Assembly: GCA_036365515.1 (NCBI GenBank)
Contig: CM070876.1
Location: 97,916,150 to 97,980,149 of the forward strand
Direction: 5' to 3'
DNA: 64,000 nt
Origin: Torymus aiolomorphi
Taxonomy: Eukaryota > Arthropoda > Insecta > Hymenoptera > Torymidae
A model generated the notes under the pieces. That model was not told the origin of the DNA, did not search any database, and worked only from the letters and a program-made list of their open reading frames with translations. Positions within the stretch are counted from its first letter, which is position 1. Every line of letters starts with the position of its first letter. The position numbers were made by a program, and so were the translations under genes. This document shows positions 23,833 to 33,985 of this stretch, in pieces.

Positions 23833-25995
23833 CAGGGGTCACTCAATCAAGCTGAAAAGAATTATTGCACTTTCTCTAAAGAGGCGTTGGCGATCGTCTA
23901 CGCGGTTACGCAATTTAGACCATATTTATACGGAAATAAGTTTATACTCATTACGGATCATAGACCTTTGGTATGATTAAACTCGCATAACGACCCCGGA
24001 TCTAGAGTCACGCGTTGGCGGTTAAAATTGTTAGATTATCAATTTGATGTGGTGTATAAAAAAGGCGAGCTGAATTTAAACGCCGACGCCTTGTCGCGTA
24101 ATCCGGTCGTGGAAACTGTTTACATCGCGACGCAAGTTAGTGTAGGGGGAGAGGGGCGACATACTGACAATGATAGCCAGTCTGTCGACCAAGCTTTAGT
24201 TTCTCCCGTTATTCAGAGAGGCGAGCCGCCCGCCCCGCACGCAATGGCCACGCGCACCCGCGCTGGCCGCCAGCCCAACGAAATGTATAAGCAGGCCATA
24301 AAAGCACTGTTACCTCAAAAACGGAAAATAGCCACCGCAGGTGAGAAATGCGAGCATCCTGTCATGCATAAAGAAAATGTAGCATTCACGGAACACCTAG
24401 ACTCGGGCGACTATAAAAAAAATGAAATCTCGGGCAGACCTACATCTCCAGCTGTGAGTATAGCCAGCTCCGAACAGTGTGTCAGGGCTACAGAAAAAAA
24501 TATTGTGAAAAATTCTCCAGAATTTTATGCACCCTTCGCGGATATAACTCTAAAAGAAAAAAGCGTCCTCGACCCTGGAGGAGTTAGCCTAGAAAGCGGC
24601 ACATACCGCGAAAATGTTGTATATTGTAGGGATAAGCTGTTCATGAGGAAGGACAATTACCTTTACGTGGTATGCGCAAAAGGGACCCCGGTCGACGAAG
24701 GGGCTAGGCAATTAAAAGATTTAGGCAAACTTCCCCGGCTGGAGAATTTATCGGTCGGCGAACCCAAAATTATCAAGGTGAACAAGAAAATGCATTTCGT
24801 CATGCCTATTAGAGGAGACAATAAGAATAGTTTAGCTACAACCTTAGAAATTTGGAAACAATTAATTAAGAAATTAAATGAAATACTGATTGAAAAGCAG
24901 ATAACTTCAGTTAGTTGGGCAAAGAGCGAGCATATCGAGAATGTAGAATTTAAAGAATTGTTAGCGGGCATTAGGCACGGATTAATTAAAGAAGATTTAA
25001 AAATAATAATTTGCAAGGGACTCATACAACATCCAGAACCGAGCAAGAGAACGGATATTATTCGCGAAGCTCACTGCTCGGTAGCTGGTGGCCATAAAGG
25101 CGTTAACAAAACATTAAACCGCGTAAAACATAAATTTCAATGGGAGCATCTTAAAGAAGACATACAGACTTTTATTAAAAAATGCGTTCCATGCCAATTA
25201 AAGAAATTAGTACGGGTTAAAACCAAGCAAAAAATGATTATTACTGACCATCCATGCATTCCATTTTTCACTGTAAGTTTGGATATTGTGGGCCCGCTAC
25301 CGAAAACTCGGAACGACTCAGAGTATATTTTAACGATGCAAGATCAATTCACAAAATTCTCTGTAGGCGTTCCGTTAAAAGATCAAACGGCCATATCTGT
25401 AGCTGATGCTTTCATTAAACGTTTTATTTGCACTTTCGGCGCACCACAAGCTATGCTCACTGATCAAGGCACTAATTTTCTTAGTAGATTAATTAAGCGG
25501 GTAGCTAAACGCTTTAGAATTAAGCAAGTAAAAACTACTGCCCTCCACCCGCAATCTAATGGCTCGCTGGAACGATCGCACTCGCCGCTTAGCGAATTTT
25601 TAAAAATGTTCGCGACCAAAAATCTAGACTGGGATGAGTGGGTCGAACTAGCAATGTTTAACTTCAACACGGGTAAGCACGAAGAGCCACATGCAAGAAA
25701 AAATGACATAGACCCCACTAAAATTACTAGTAAAGATTGGTTGTTTATAATATTCTATGCTGTTTTGGCATTCGCAATGATTGTATTTTTGGGTTTGTTT
25801 ACGCATTTGGCTTATCGTTGTCTTAAAACCAAATCAGAAGCGAAAGCGCCTACCAAAAATGCATACGTGCCAATGCGGGTCTTAGACCCGCATTTTAGAT
25901 GCGAGTTTACAGGGGTGTCTCATTATGAAGAGGCACGAACACCTCCATTGCCGGTAAAGGGCAGCAAACCAAGCACGTCATCTACGACAGTGTAG
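23833..25995 (+). pseudogene. Gypsy pol C-terminus (RNase H-integrase) fused to env tail
   Basis: The frame encodes the end of RNase H (FSKEALAIVYAV, ITDHRPLV), then an in-frame TGA at 23,974-23,976, then the chromodomain-less linker (ADALSRNPV). A region of about 200 residues with an LYVV...FVMPIRG pattern (24,640-25,020) may be a macro-like domain. The integrase zinc module (H-H near 25,072-25,092, CVPCQ at 25,183) and the DDE core follow, with the Asp residues visible in SLDIVGPLP and MLTDQGTNF and a SNGSLERSH segment. The integrase C-terminus is deleted: at about 25,680 the frame runs straight into a transmembrane helix (WLFIIFYAVLAFAMIVFLG) and a cytoplasmic tail typical of an Env end. 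The surface part of Env is absent, so this is a broken copy. Confidence 0.85.
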
Positions 25996-26059
25996 GGCGC
26001 TGCCAGAGCGATATAGACATACAAGAAAACGTGTAGCTTCAGAAGGCATTTTCCCTCAC

Positions 26060-26087
26060 TCAAATTTCCCTTTCCCTTTCTTTTCAG
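26060..26087 (+). promoter_or_regulatory. Strong 3' splice-site-like tract before accessory ORF A
   Basis: A long pyrimidine tract ends in TTTCCCTTTCTTTTCAG at 26,087, about 105 nt before the ATG at 26,192. It lies just after the env-tail stop. Gypsy elements with env use splicing for downstream genes, so a subgenomic transcript is plausible. Confidence 0.55.
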
Positions 26088-26191
26088 TCCCACCCCCGTG
26101 CGCGTAGGAAGGTAGAGCGGCTGGCCACCAGCATGAAGCAACAACAGCCCAGCACTAGCAGTCCTAGCAGCAAGTCCACTTAACCACAGAT

Positions 26192-26950
26192 ATGGAGTGC
26201 AGATTCTACGCAAAATCGCTGATGCGGCTGGCCATGGGGACCTTCATCATGTACGAGAACGGGTTAGCCGAGGCTAGCGACCGAGTGTCGCAAATAGTGT
26301 ACAGAAACCTCTGGACACTTTGCCGATTGTCGCTCCAGCCTGACGAGGACGAGACGTTGGAAGCAGCAATAAAAAAAATAACAGCCAGTACCAGCCATGA
26401 AAGGAGGACGGCACTTAGGGTCTTCAGACTCATGAGTGCGAATGATAAATGGAGGATGGTCAGTCGCGGCGGACCATTAGCCGCCGCACGATGGCATCGT
26501 CAGCGCAGCAGGATCGAGGCGGAGCGAGTGTTCGAAGAAGTGAGCCTGGGCCTTAGGCTAACTGCGCCCTATGGACAAGAGGACTTCGGGGATCAACTGT
26601 GCTATGGTTAATGCGACGGCTGTGCAGTTGACCTGCCGGCTTGGAGGAACTGCACGCGCTGCGTAGCAAGCAGCGTGGGCCCCGGCACATTGGCAACGTG
26701 TTTCGACTGCACCGAGGAGGACCACATGCAAGCTCTCCAGGAGACAAGATGTCCAGCATGCGGAGGCGCACCCATCTGGAATGCTTGGCAGCCTCCGCCC
26801 GAAGAAAACTGGAACGATGAAGAGGAGCACGATCTGCTATGGAGACAACAGCAGTGGCGGCAATTCCAACAATGGGAGAACGAGAATAGAGCCGAAGCCG
26901 GATTCTGGGAGGGTGGCAACCCGGAACCACCAGACGAATTGACGCTATGA
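26192..26950 (+). pseudogene. Accessory ORF A: CxxC-rich protein with one in-frame stop
   Basis: Unrecognised family. The frame starts at an ATG (26,192) and is open for 139 codons. It meets a single TAA at 26,609-26,611 and remains open in the same frame to TGA at 26,948-26,950, for a total of about 252 codons. After the stop come four CxxC pairs: CDGC, CTRC, CFDC and CPAC. The segment from APYGQEDFGD to CGGAPIW aligns with the C-terminal part of ORF B, including the shared PAWRNC and a CGG just after the last pair. The tail is acidic and rich in W, Q and E. The N-terminal half is helical in character and basic. The cysteine spacing suggests two zinc sites, but it is not a clear RING or zinc-knuckle pattern. 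It lies between env and LTR, which suggests a retroelement accessory gene. Confidence 0.6.
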
Positions 26951-26975
26951 ATTTTTTTTCCTGCTCCCTTTTCAG
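26948..26975 (+). promoter_or_regulatory. Strong 3' splice-site-like tract before accessory ORF B
   Basis: TTTTTTTTCCTGCTCCCTTTTCAG ends at 26,975 (core TGCTCCCTTTTCAG), immediately after the ORF A stop. It matches in kind and in position relative to the upstream ORF the tract at 26,087. ORF B starts about 418 nt further on. Confidence 0.5.
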
Positions 26976-27039
26976 CCATTTGTAATCGCTACTTTGTAAA
27001 ATAAAAAAAAAAAAAAAAACCTTGGGCGGGAGACTCTGG

Positions 27040-27130
27040 CAAGCGCCGCCCCGCAGCAGAGCTCTGTAAGGGGGGAGGGGGCGTGCCATGCCATGCTCGG
27101 CTGACCGTGTCCACCCGCAGCACAAGTGAG
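27040..27130 (+). repeat. Internal polypurine tract and U3-like start
   Basis: A poly-A run (27,003-27,020) is followed by AAGGGGGGAGGGGGCGTG and about 50 bp resembling 28,305-28,370 (matching stretches around GACCGTGTCCACCCGCAGCACAA and GAACGTCTCCATCTGCAACACAA). The order ORF, poly-A run, G-rich tract, U3-like segment therefore occurs twice in the element. Confidence 0.55.
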
Positions 27131-27392
27131 CACCGAAAATACGGTCGCTTATGCCAACGGACGGTAAGCTACCACGCGACCGTGGCAGATCGCGAGGTAA
27201 CCAAGCGCTGAGCACAAACTCGATGCGCACCTTACCTTCAGCCAGAAAGACGCGAGCTTGGTGACCGAACAATGGCATTTGGACCATACACAAAAAAAAC
27301 TCAGTATATATCTTTTATGTGTAGATTTGCCTGGAAACCAACCAATCACACCTAGGGTCCAAACTGGTACCAATTGCATCGGACCACGAGGC

Positions 27393-28118
27393 ATGGACAA
27401 CGCCGCGGAACTCATCTGGTATGCTTATGTCCCGATTTTGAAGTACGAGGCCAAGAGGGTGTATGTCACTCGGGTCACTCGGCGCACCTGGGCCCCACGC
27501 AGCTACAGCCCTGAAGTACATTATCAAATATACCGCAGATGTACAGCTTGGATGGATCATACTTGGGGCAGCAGGCATCAGGAGCGTCCCGGGCATTTTT
27601 CCGAAAGGCTTGAAAAGGACTATGAGGCCACAGCGGATCGAATCTTCCGCAGTTTTATTAGTACCGATATCTGGCTTTTTTTGCAGCAAAATAACGAGTG
27701 GAGCGGGGTCCACTGGTCAAGGTCGGTTACTCGCTATTACAATAACTATAACCAACACCCAGAGTGGTCACCCAGGCATTGTGACCCGAGGCTAGAGAAC
27801 AACGATTACGCCTTATTTGAGGCAGACACCCAGAGCACCACGTATGCAGACCGCCTACATTTACCATACGGAGGCGAAGGTTTTGGCGACGATCAAACCT
27901 ATGGCATTTGCACTGAATGCGAACAGAGCATTCCTGCCTGGCGCAACTGCGCTGAGTGTCAGGTCTTTAGCGGCAAACCGGATTGTTTGGACGAATGTTT
28001 AACGTGCGACCGACTGGAGCACGTTTGGGCGCTCGAAGAAGACCGCTGTCAGGAGTGTGGGGGGTCGCCCACTAGACCGATGCTGGAGTCCGACGTGGTC
28101 AATGAACAATGGTGGTGA
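27393..28118 (+). CDS. Accessory ORF B: CxxC-rich protein, paralogue of ORF A
   Basis: Unrecognised protein of 241 codons from the ATG at 27,393. The frame is open further upstream to 27,258, but only from a TTG. The N-terminal two thirds is rich in W, Y and R. The C-terminal domain carries CTEC, CAEC, CLTC and CQEC pairs around PAWRNC, then CGGSP. It aligns with the region downstream of the TAA in ORF A and has a sense codon at the equivalent position. No signal peptide or membrane segment is visible. The intact frame in an otherwise decayed element, the conservation of all cysteine pairs and the upstream splice acceptor argue that it was under selection as an element-encoded accessory protein. 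A host origin by capture is an alternative. Confidence 0.6.
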   Translation: MDNAAELIWYAYVPILKYEAKRVYVTRVTRRTWAPRSYSPEVHYQIYRRCTAWMDHTWGSRHQERPGHFSERLEKDYEATADRIFRSFISTDIWLFLQQNNEWSGVHWSRSVTRYYNNYNQHPEWSPRHCDPRLENNDYALFEADTQSTTYADRLHLPYGGEGFGDDQTYGICTECEQSIPAWRNCAECQVFSGKPDCLDECLTCDRLEHVWALEEDRCQECGGSPTRPMLESDVVNEQWW

Positions 28119-28299
28119 TCCATAAAAGGCGCTATAAATGTGTTTTTAGGGACTATATATGTATTTTAAAAAAAAAAAAAAAAAAACAATTTATGACAAA
28201 GTTGTATGTACTCGCGCAGGATGTTTGCACGATTCTAGCTCCCACCACCCCAGATTTGAAAGGAATAGGCGGGGTAGACAACGCTGCCCGGCAGCACAT

Positions 28300-29240
28300 G
28301 TCTTTAGGGGGGGCGTGTCACGTCGAGCACGACTGAACGTCTCCATCTGCAACACAAACTCGACAACTTGTCCATCTATATATTTTTTCCTTACTCTAAG
28401 GTATAGCATCTACCGTGGGTAACCGACCAAGATCTGAAAGACTCGAGTGGTAACACGAGCCCGAACAAAAAGTCATTACGTCACATTCTTTCCTCACCTA
28501 ATTACGCACCCACGGTCTCCCCCTGTTTGCCTTTCCCTAAAATCCTAATTCCTGGAAAAGCCATAAGCACGAATGAGCGAATTATTGATTTGTCATAAAA
28601 CACGCTCGCGGAGCGAGTATAAAAGGCGCCTCGCGCCTCTTCTCGGGGCAGAAACTTGCCGATCTCTTGTATTAGTAGGGCGAAGCCCTTGTCCGTCGAT
28701 TGATTATATTGCACTTAGAATCTTTGGTGAATTATACATTCTGACTTAGAATATTTTCGAGCAGAATCGACTTAGAATCTTATTGCAACGCTTCTCTGAT
28801 TGTAGTCTCGCGAATAATTGTTGATATTATATCTCGTCTACAATCAGTATTTAATAAGTGTAGTAACATTTATATATTTAAATAAATACTTATTATTCAC
28901 ATTTGGAGCGTATTTATTTCGGAACCTTCTCCTGCCATTTGAAACTCCCGCCACGGCGAACATCGGAGCTGCCGCCTTGACCAGTAGAGAGCACCAGCCA
29001 ATCAACACTCGTCTTAAAGTAAGAAACGTTCAAAATAGTTAGTCTTTCCATTCTCTCTACTAATAGTTGCCATCGCTTAGCGCTTATCTCCGTTACCTAC
29101 GTTCCTTTATTAAATTATTTAAAGTCCGATTGTCTACTTTCACGAGTTCCAGTTCCCGTGGTTATTACGTGTAGGCGACGACCGAAAGCGGAACAAATTA
29201 TCGCGCTTACCTTATCGTTTTCGCGACATTGTAACACGGA
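28300..29240 (+). repeat. Putative gypsy 3' LTR with promoter and poly(A) signal
   Basis: A G-rich tract (28,305-28,315) is followed by TGTCACG, then a TATA box TATAAAA at 28,618-28,624, repeated GACTTAGAAT motifs (28,740-28,785) and AATAAA at 28,881-28,886. This is the usual U3-R-U5 order. The right end is uncertain. TGTAACA at about 29,231-29,237 could be the terminus, but no second LTR is present to confirm it. Confidence 0.45.
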
Positions 29241-30310
29241 CGTTGCAATGTACTGGGAAAATAATCAGCTGATGCTTCATGGTTTTGTACAATTAGATGC
29301 CTAAATTTATTTGCCATTCTATTAAACAGTCTTAAATCATTTATCATTCCCTTTATGACTATAATTATTCATTATAAGAGTGTATATTAGAAATATTATT
29401 GGAAAATCGAGAAAACACATATATTTCGCCAATGTCGAGCATGTCCAAACATTCTTGAACTTAAACTTCGTACATTAGAAAATGTAACATTTCATGATAA
29501 TAATTATAAATAGTTCTATGAATAAAATGCAACGTTGGCATCAAAATGGTATACTGTATAAAAAGTTTCTGCTGAAGTTTGGGAAAAGAAAAATCTAAAT
29601 AAAGCTTATCATTTACCGCACATGAAAAATAACATATTTAAAAAATATTAAGAAAAAACCCAAATTCTTGGACGTAATTGACGCACAGTTAAAAAGTTAT
29701 GTTTCATAGTAATTTATCAGATTCTTAGATAAAGAAAAAATTGCATGGGCATCAAAATGGAATACTGTATGAGGACAACTCCGAAAAATTTGACGTAAAA
29801 TATTCGTAATAAAGCTGTTTTTCACGTACTGGAAAAGAAAGCAGTTGATTCCTCATGATTTTGTAAATTATTACGAATATTTTATTTGCCATTGTATTAA
29901 ATAGTCTTAAATTATTTATCATTTTTTTTTATTACTATAATCATTAATTAGAAGAGTGTATATTAGAAATATTATGGGAAAATGCAGAAAACATACATAT
30001 TTCGCAAATGTCGAGGATGTCCTCAAATTCTTGAACTTAATTTAGCCCTTTAAAAATGTAACATTTCGTGATAGTTATTATAGTTGTTTCTATGAATAAA
30101 ATGCAGTGTTGGCATCAAAATGGAATACTGTATGAGGACAACTCCGAAAAATTTGAAGTAACAAAATTCGTAATAAAGCTGTTTTTCACGTACTGGAAAA
30201 ATAAACAGCTGACGCCTCATGATTTTGTAAGTTCTTATGAATATTTTATTTGTCATAGCATCAACGAATTTTAAATCATATATCATTAACCTTCTAAATA
30301 CAATTATTCA
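29241..30310. repeat. Direct repeats with period of about 577 bp, no gene
   Basis: Two long copies and a partial third. TTGGCATCAAAATGG recurs at about 29,534 and 30,111, a related segment occurs at 29,745, and CTGATGCTTCATGGTTTTGT-like segments occur at 29,267, 29,841 and 30,208. AT-rich, with no coding potential that I can support. Confidence 0.75.
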
Positions 30311-30338
30311 AATCTAAAAAAGCTTATGTTTTACCACT

Positions 30339-30782
30339 TTGAGACGAACCTACGATTGCGCAGAACCACATTATACAACGTTTAACGAAAAAATACATCG
30401 CATCTTTGGTTTTGAGGATACTACTCTCAGACGAGCGGGCACATTTATCACCTCTAAAACAGGGAAAGGTAAAAACTTGGACACCAGATCTGCATGTCTG
30501 GCGCATGCTATCCCAGATCAACTGTACGTCTACACAGACATTTGGGAATCTTATGCCGTCGTCGATACTCAAACCGCACTGCTTCGCATAGTTTACTTGG
30601 AAAATTCATGATATAAATTTGGCACCAACCTTGTAAGGCATTTTGTATCTATACATTACATTTTGCTCTTACAACATACTTTTCACAACATTGGCATCGA
30701 TATAAGAGACCAACACGGCCGACACATACCATTCGAGTATGGAATGTTGACCGTTTCGCTTCATTTTAAGCGTAATCGGTAA
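30339..30782 (+). pseudogene. Penton-like minor capsid protein remnant
   Basis: Open for 90 codons to 30,611. The element-typical order continues in another frame to TAA at 30,780-30,782. The diagnostic parts are QLYVYTDIWESY followed by LLRIVYLE (30,518-30,605), and further on GIDIRDQHGRHIPFEYG followed by a LHFKR-type end (30,696-30,775). This two-part pattern, 'VY-D ... LLR-V' then 'I-I-D--G--IPF--G', is one I associate with minor capsid or penton-like proteins of Polinton-like elements in insects. A frameshift lies between 30,600 and 30,690. Confidence in a viral-type structural role is moderate. Confidence 0.5.
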
Positions 30783-30799
30783 AATTACCCTGCTGCAAA

Positions 30800-31306
30800 A
30801 TGTGCCATTATATCACGTACTACAATCAACAGACCGGCAGTGGTATCGGCGTGAGAAACGTTTACGCTGGCTCAACCTATCAGCGTGACTCTGGAATTGA
30901 AGTTTCATCGGTGCGATATTTAGAAAAATTATCCCATATCTGAGTAGTGGTGCTAAAGCTGTGGGTAAAGAAGCCGTTCGCGCAGGTCTGAACGTACTCG
31001 ATGACATAGCCAATGACGGTGTAAGTTTCAAAGATTCGGTCAACACTCATCTTCGAGAATCTGGAAAAAATTTAAAAAGGAAAGCGAAAAGAAGGTCTCT
31101 GAAATGATGAAAGGGCACGGATATAAATCAACGACAGTTAGACGGAAGCGGCAGTCGACGAGCAGTCTTGTGAGAGCACGCAACGCATCGCGAAGGAAAA
31201 GAGTCAAGCGATTAAAAAATCCAAAACTGGTAAGAAGACTAAGGCCAAAAGTAGAAAGAACAAGAAAACCGTTAGAAGTGTCACAAATATTTTTGGGCCT
31301 GCGTAA
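30800..31306 (+). pseudogene. Small basic virion-type protein remnant
   Basis: Starts at ATG 30,800 with a glycine-rich N-terminus (YYNQQTGSGIGVRNVYAGS). Sequence related to a hydrophobic middle segment follows but is scattered over frames (30,900-31,060). The C-terminus is strongly basic and Lys/Arg-rich, from MMKGHGYKSTT (31,104) to a stop at 31,304-31,306. The Gly-rich start, short amphipathic middle and basic tail resemble adenovirus/Polinton minor core or membrane-active virion proteins. At least three frame changes make it non-functional. It sits 17 bp after the penton-like stop and directly before the F54H12.2-like remnant. Confidence 0.45.
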
Positions 31307-31379
31307 ATACGGCATACTTATACGCGTGCAGTGGAGAAGGAATGAAGAGCGAGCTAGATCTCTTTAGCCTTCCTCTCAC

Positions 31380-32617
31380 TTAGACATCTATAGAAAACAG
31401 TTATTTTCTCCACTACAAGCCCGTGTTATCGCTCAGCAATGACAGCGATTCACCGCTTGAATTTCTGGTGCCCAGTTCTACTGAACACTACATTGATCTC
31501 GTGCACACCATGCTACATATCACCGTGCAGATTTTACCGGCTGACACAGAGCAAGAAAATGTGAAAGTTGGACCTGTCAATAATTTTATTCACTCGTTGT
31601 TTGATTAAGTGGATATATTTTTCAATCAAAATGTGGTTTCACCGCCAAACAACGCTTACCCATATAGAGCCCATATAGAGCATACATAGAAACTATACTG
31701 AACTACGCCCCACCAGCTTTGCAGTTTCATTCAACGCCTGCTTTGTGGTACGCTGATTCAGCAGGTAACATGGATGCGAATTCGACCGTTGCACGCGGCG
31801 CACACACGGCTAACATTGGGCTCCTTAATCGTCAATATTTTACGCTTGGAGGTAAATCCATCGATCCAATTGGGCATTTGCACTGTGACGTGTTCAATCA
31901 GCCCAACTTTCTCCTCAAGGGTGTAGAAATGAGAGTGAGACTAGTGCGCAGTAAGGACGCCTTGTGTCTCATGGATTCATCGGAAAATGGAAAATTATCC
32001 GTAAACATAAAGGAAGCAACGTTTATCGTACGTCGAGCTAAAATTAGTCCAGCTGTATTACTCGCTCATGCCAATGCTCTAGCTAAGAGCCGGCAAAATA
32101 TCCCATTAGCAGGGTAGAAGTAAAGGCTTTCACTGTCCACAGTGGTGTCATGGGAGAAACGCTCGATAACGTTATTCTAGAACAATTACCGAAATGAATC
32201 ATCGTGGATTTTGTGAAAAACAAAGCATTTAACGGCAATCGCCAACTGAACACCTTTAATTTTCAACACTTTAACGTAAATTTTTTATCACTCTATGTGG
32301 ACGGTGTACAAATACCGAGTAAACCACTTCAACCACGCTTCACCTGTGATAATAAATTGTACGTTGATTCTTTCCACACTCTCTTCAGCGGCACCGGTAT
32401 ACACTATCTCAATCCGGGAATCAACGATTGTCGCGTTTCTTACCGATTAGGCTATTGCCTGTTTACATTCGATTTAACGCCTGACTTATCCGCACATTTT
32501 TCCTCTCACCGGAACATCGTACGATAGGGATCTCTACGAATCGAAGTTCGTTTCGAGGAGGCAATAACCGAAACGGTCAACTGCATTATTAACGTTGAAT
32601 TCGACAAATTACTGTAA
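31380..32617 (+). pseudogene. F54H12.2-like protein remnant (capsid-type, element-associated)
   Basis: Several collinear open pieces cover most of one protein: 31,423-31,608 (VGPVNNFIHSLF), 31,719-32,117 (LWYADSAGNMDAN, DVFNQPNFLLKGVEMRVRLV, SPAVLLAHANAL), 32,204-32,527 (FNFQHFNVNFLSLYVDGVQI, SGYC-type and FDLTPDLS motifs) and a tail to TAA at 32,615-32,617. This order matches proteins annotated as uncharacterised protein F54H12.2-like in many invertebrate genomes, which I believe are Polinton/adintovirus-type virion proteins, possibly hexon-like. Breaks are a frameshift near 31,610, one near 32,115, a stop at about 32,195 and a frameshift near 32,510. Identity to the family is well supported; the capsid role is inference. 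Confidence 0.7.
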
Positions 32618-32769
32618 GTAGATTCGACCGTCAAATCACACAGACTTTAACACATAAGAGGGTGAAGTGTTCAGTAGTGCAGGGAGAAGCGAATATAACT
32701 CGATGAATCCCATCGCTGGCAGTCCAGTCGGCTTTTCGCTTCGTGACGGACACATCGACATTTCTCATC

Positions 32770-33430
32770 ATGGATTACGTAATAGAAATTAAGGGATTGA
32801 GAGACAAGGATAATAAATTTTTAGCCAAGGAGGTTGTCATTGTCTCTTTGTAAGGGCACATCTCGGGACATTGGATAATAGGTCCACTTCATACATACGA
32901 TGCGTTGCCTAAGGAGGCTAGAACGACCAATGATTATCTTTCATCGAAAATACTTGGAATAAACTGGTTAGAGGGCGATATCGGCTTACGCAAACTACAG
33001 TACCATTTTTATAACATTGCCAGAAACGCTTCTAAAATCTACGTAAGAGGCTGCGATACGAGTTGATTCGTTGAATCCATGATGACGTGCAGTATAGTTG
33101 ACATCGAAGACTACACCAGCGAAGGTTTCACCGATATGTAGAGAAGATTGAAAAGTGAACAAGTATGTATCGCTCATGGTTGTATGGATAATCCGTATAA
33201 AAAGTCATACTGCCCTCTCAAACGCGCACACGTACTCAGACGGTGGCTTTACTCATTACTATGCGAAGAGAAGCGTACAAAATACCGGAAAGAAGCAGAG
33301 AACTATTTTTTGACGCAATAGAAAATCTCATCTGAAGTAGAAGAAGCCGCATAAGATTCGGAATAGAAGGCAGGGACGAAGTCGACGGCGCAAGCGTGAC
33401 AGAATACGAAACAACTGAGGAAGTACGCGA
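32770..33430 (+). pseudogene. Unnamed element-associated protein remnant
   Basis: ATG at 32,770 starts a frame reading MDYVIEIKGLRDKDNKFLAK and later GPLHTYDALPKEARTTNDYL, INWLEGDIGLRKL and SKIYVRGCDTS. The frame is interrupted by stops near 32,852, 33,063 and 33,138. The pattern of a short beta-strand start, a W-G segment and a 'YV-G-' segment recurs in insect genomes next to F54H12.2-like genes, from memory. I cannot assign an enzymatic role. It lies directly upstream of the protease. Confidence 0.4.
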
Positions 33431-33435
33431 AGAAC

Positions 33436-33985
33436 ATGAACACGAATCAAATAGCGAGAGCATTGAAGGGTCTGAAAGCGAAAACGATCGGAGTATTCGC
33501 GGTTGATCGGATTCCAAACGTGACGACGATTCCAACTGTCATTGTATGCAATTCGGATGATCACACGAGACCACGTTCAGACTGGGTAGCCATCTACATA
33601 GACAAAAATCGATTTGGAACGTACTTTGACAGTGATGGATTCCCACCTGTTCCAAGACACCATCTCCAATGACTCAGAAGAAACTGCAAAAATTTCCGTC
33701 GGAACGTCAAGACGCTTCAAAGTACCGATTCAATGTGCTGCAGTCAATTATACTATTATGTTTTTGTATCACATGTGTCGGGGTGATGGCCTCGATACCT
33801 TTTGTCGACTGTTTACGCATGACACAATAAAGAACGATGCATTAGTTATTAATTATTATAACAAAATATTCCATAGAAATAAGTATAAAAAATGTGAAAA
33901 AGTATTCGCTTTTACAAACGAACATTATCGTGGTTCTGGCATATGTAACCAATCATGTACTTCTAGATTAAAGTGTGTCCAATAA
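33436..33985 (+). pseudogene. Adenain-type (Ulp1-like) cysteine protease remnant
   Basis: Two overlapping frames: 33,436-33,672 and 33,614-33,985. The first has MNTNQIARALKGL, then GVFAVDRIPNV, a likely catalytic His within SDDHTRPRSDWVAIY, and FDSDGFPP. The second has the likely catalytic Cys region in IQCAAVNYTIMFLYHMCRG. The order of His, Asp and Cys and the final 'FLYHMCRG' match adenovirus-protease-like enzymes of Polintons and adintoviruses, which process virion proteins. A frameshift between about 33,630 and 33,690 separates His and Cys, so the copy is dead. AATAAA at 33,981-33,986 overlaps the stop codon. Confidence 0.6.

Larger units (their letters stand above)
23833..29240 (+). mobile_element. 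Ty3/gypsy-type element with env remnant, 5'-truncated
   Basis: It starts within pol (RNase H), directly abutting satellite with no visible duplication, so gag, protease, RT and the 5' LTR are missing. In order it contains RNase H, a linker, an extra domain, integrase, an env transmembrane tail fused to integrase, two accessory-type ORFs, polypurine-rich tracts and a putative 3' LTR with TATA box and AATAAA. The right boundary is approximate because no second LTR is present for comparison. Confidence 0.8.

Noticed and set aside
26553..27415. Minus-strand ORFs of up to 246 codons
   Set aside because: They overlap the accessory ORFs on the opposite strand in GC-rich DNA, have no recognisable domain, and lack the paired-copy conservation seen on the plus strand.
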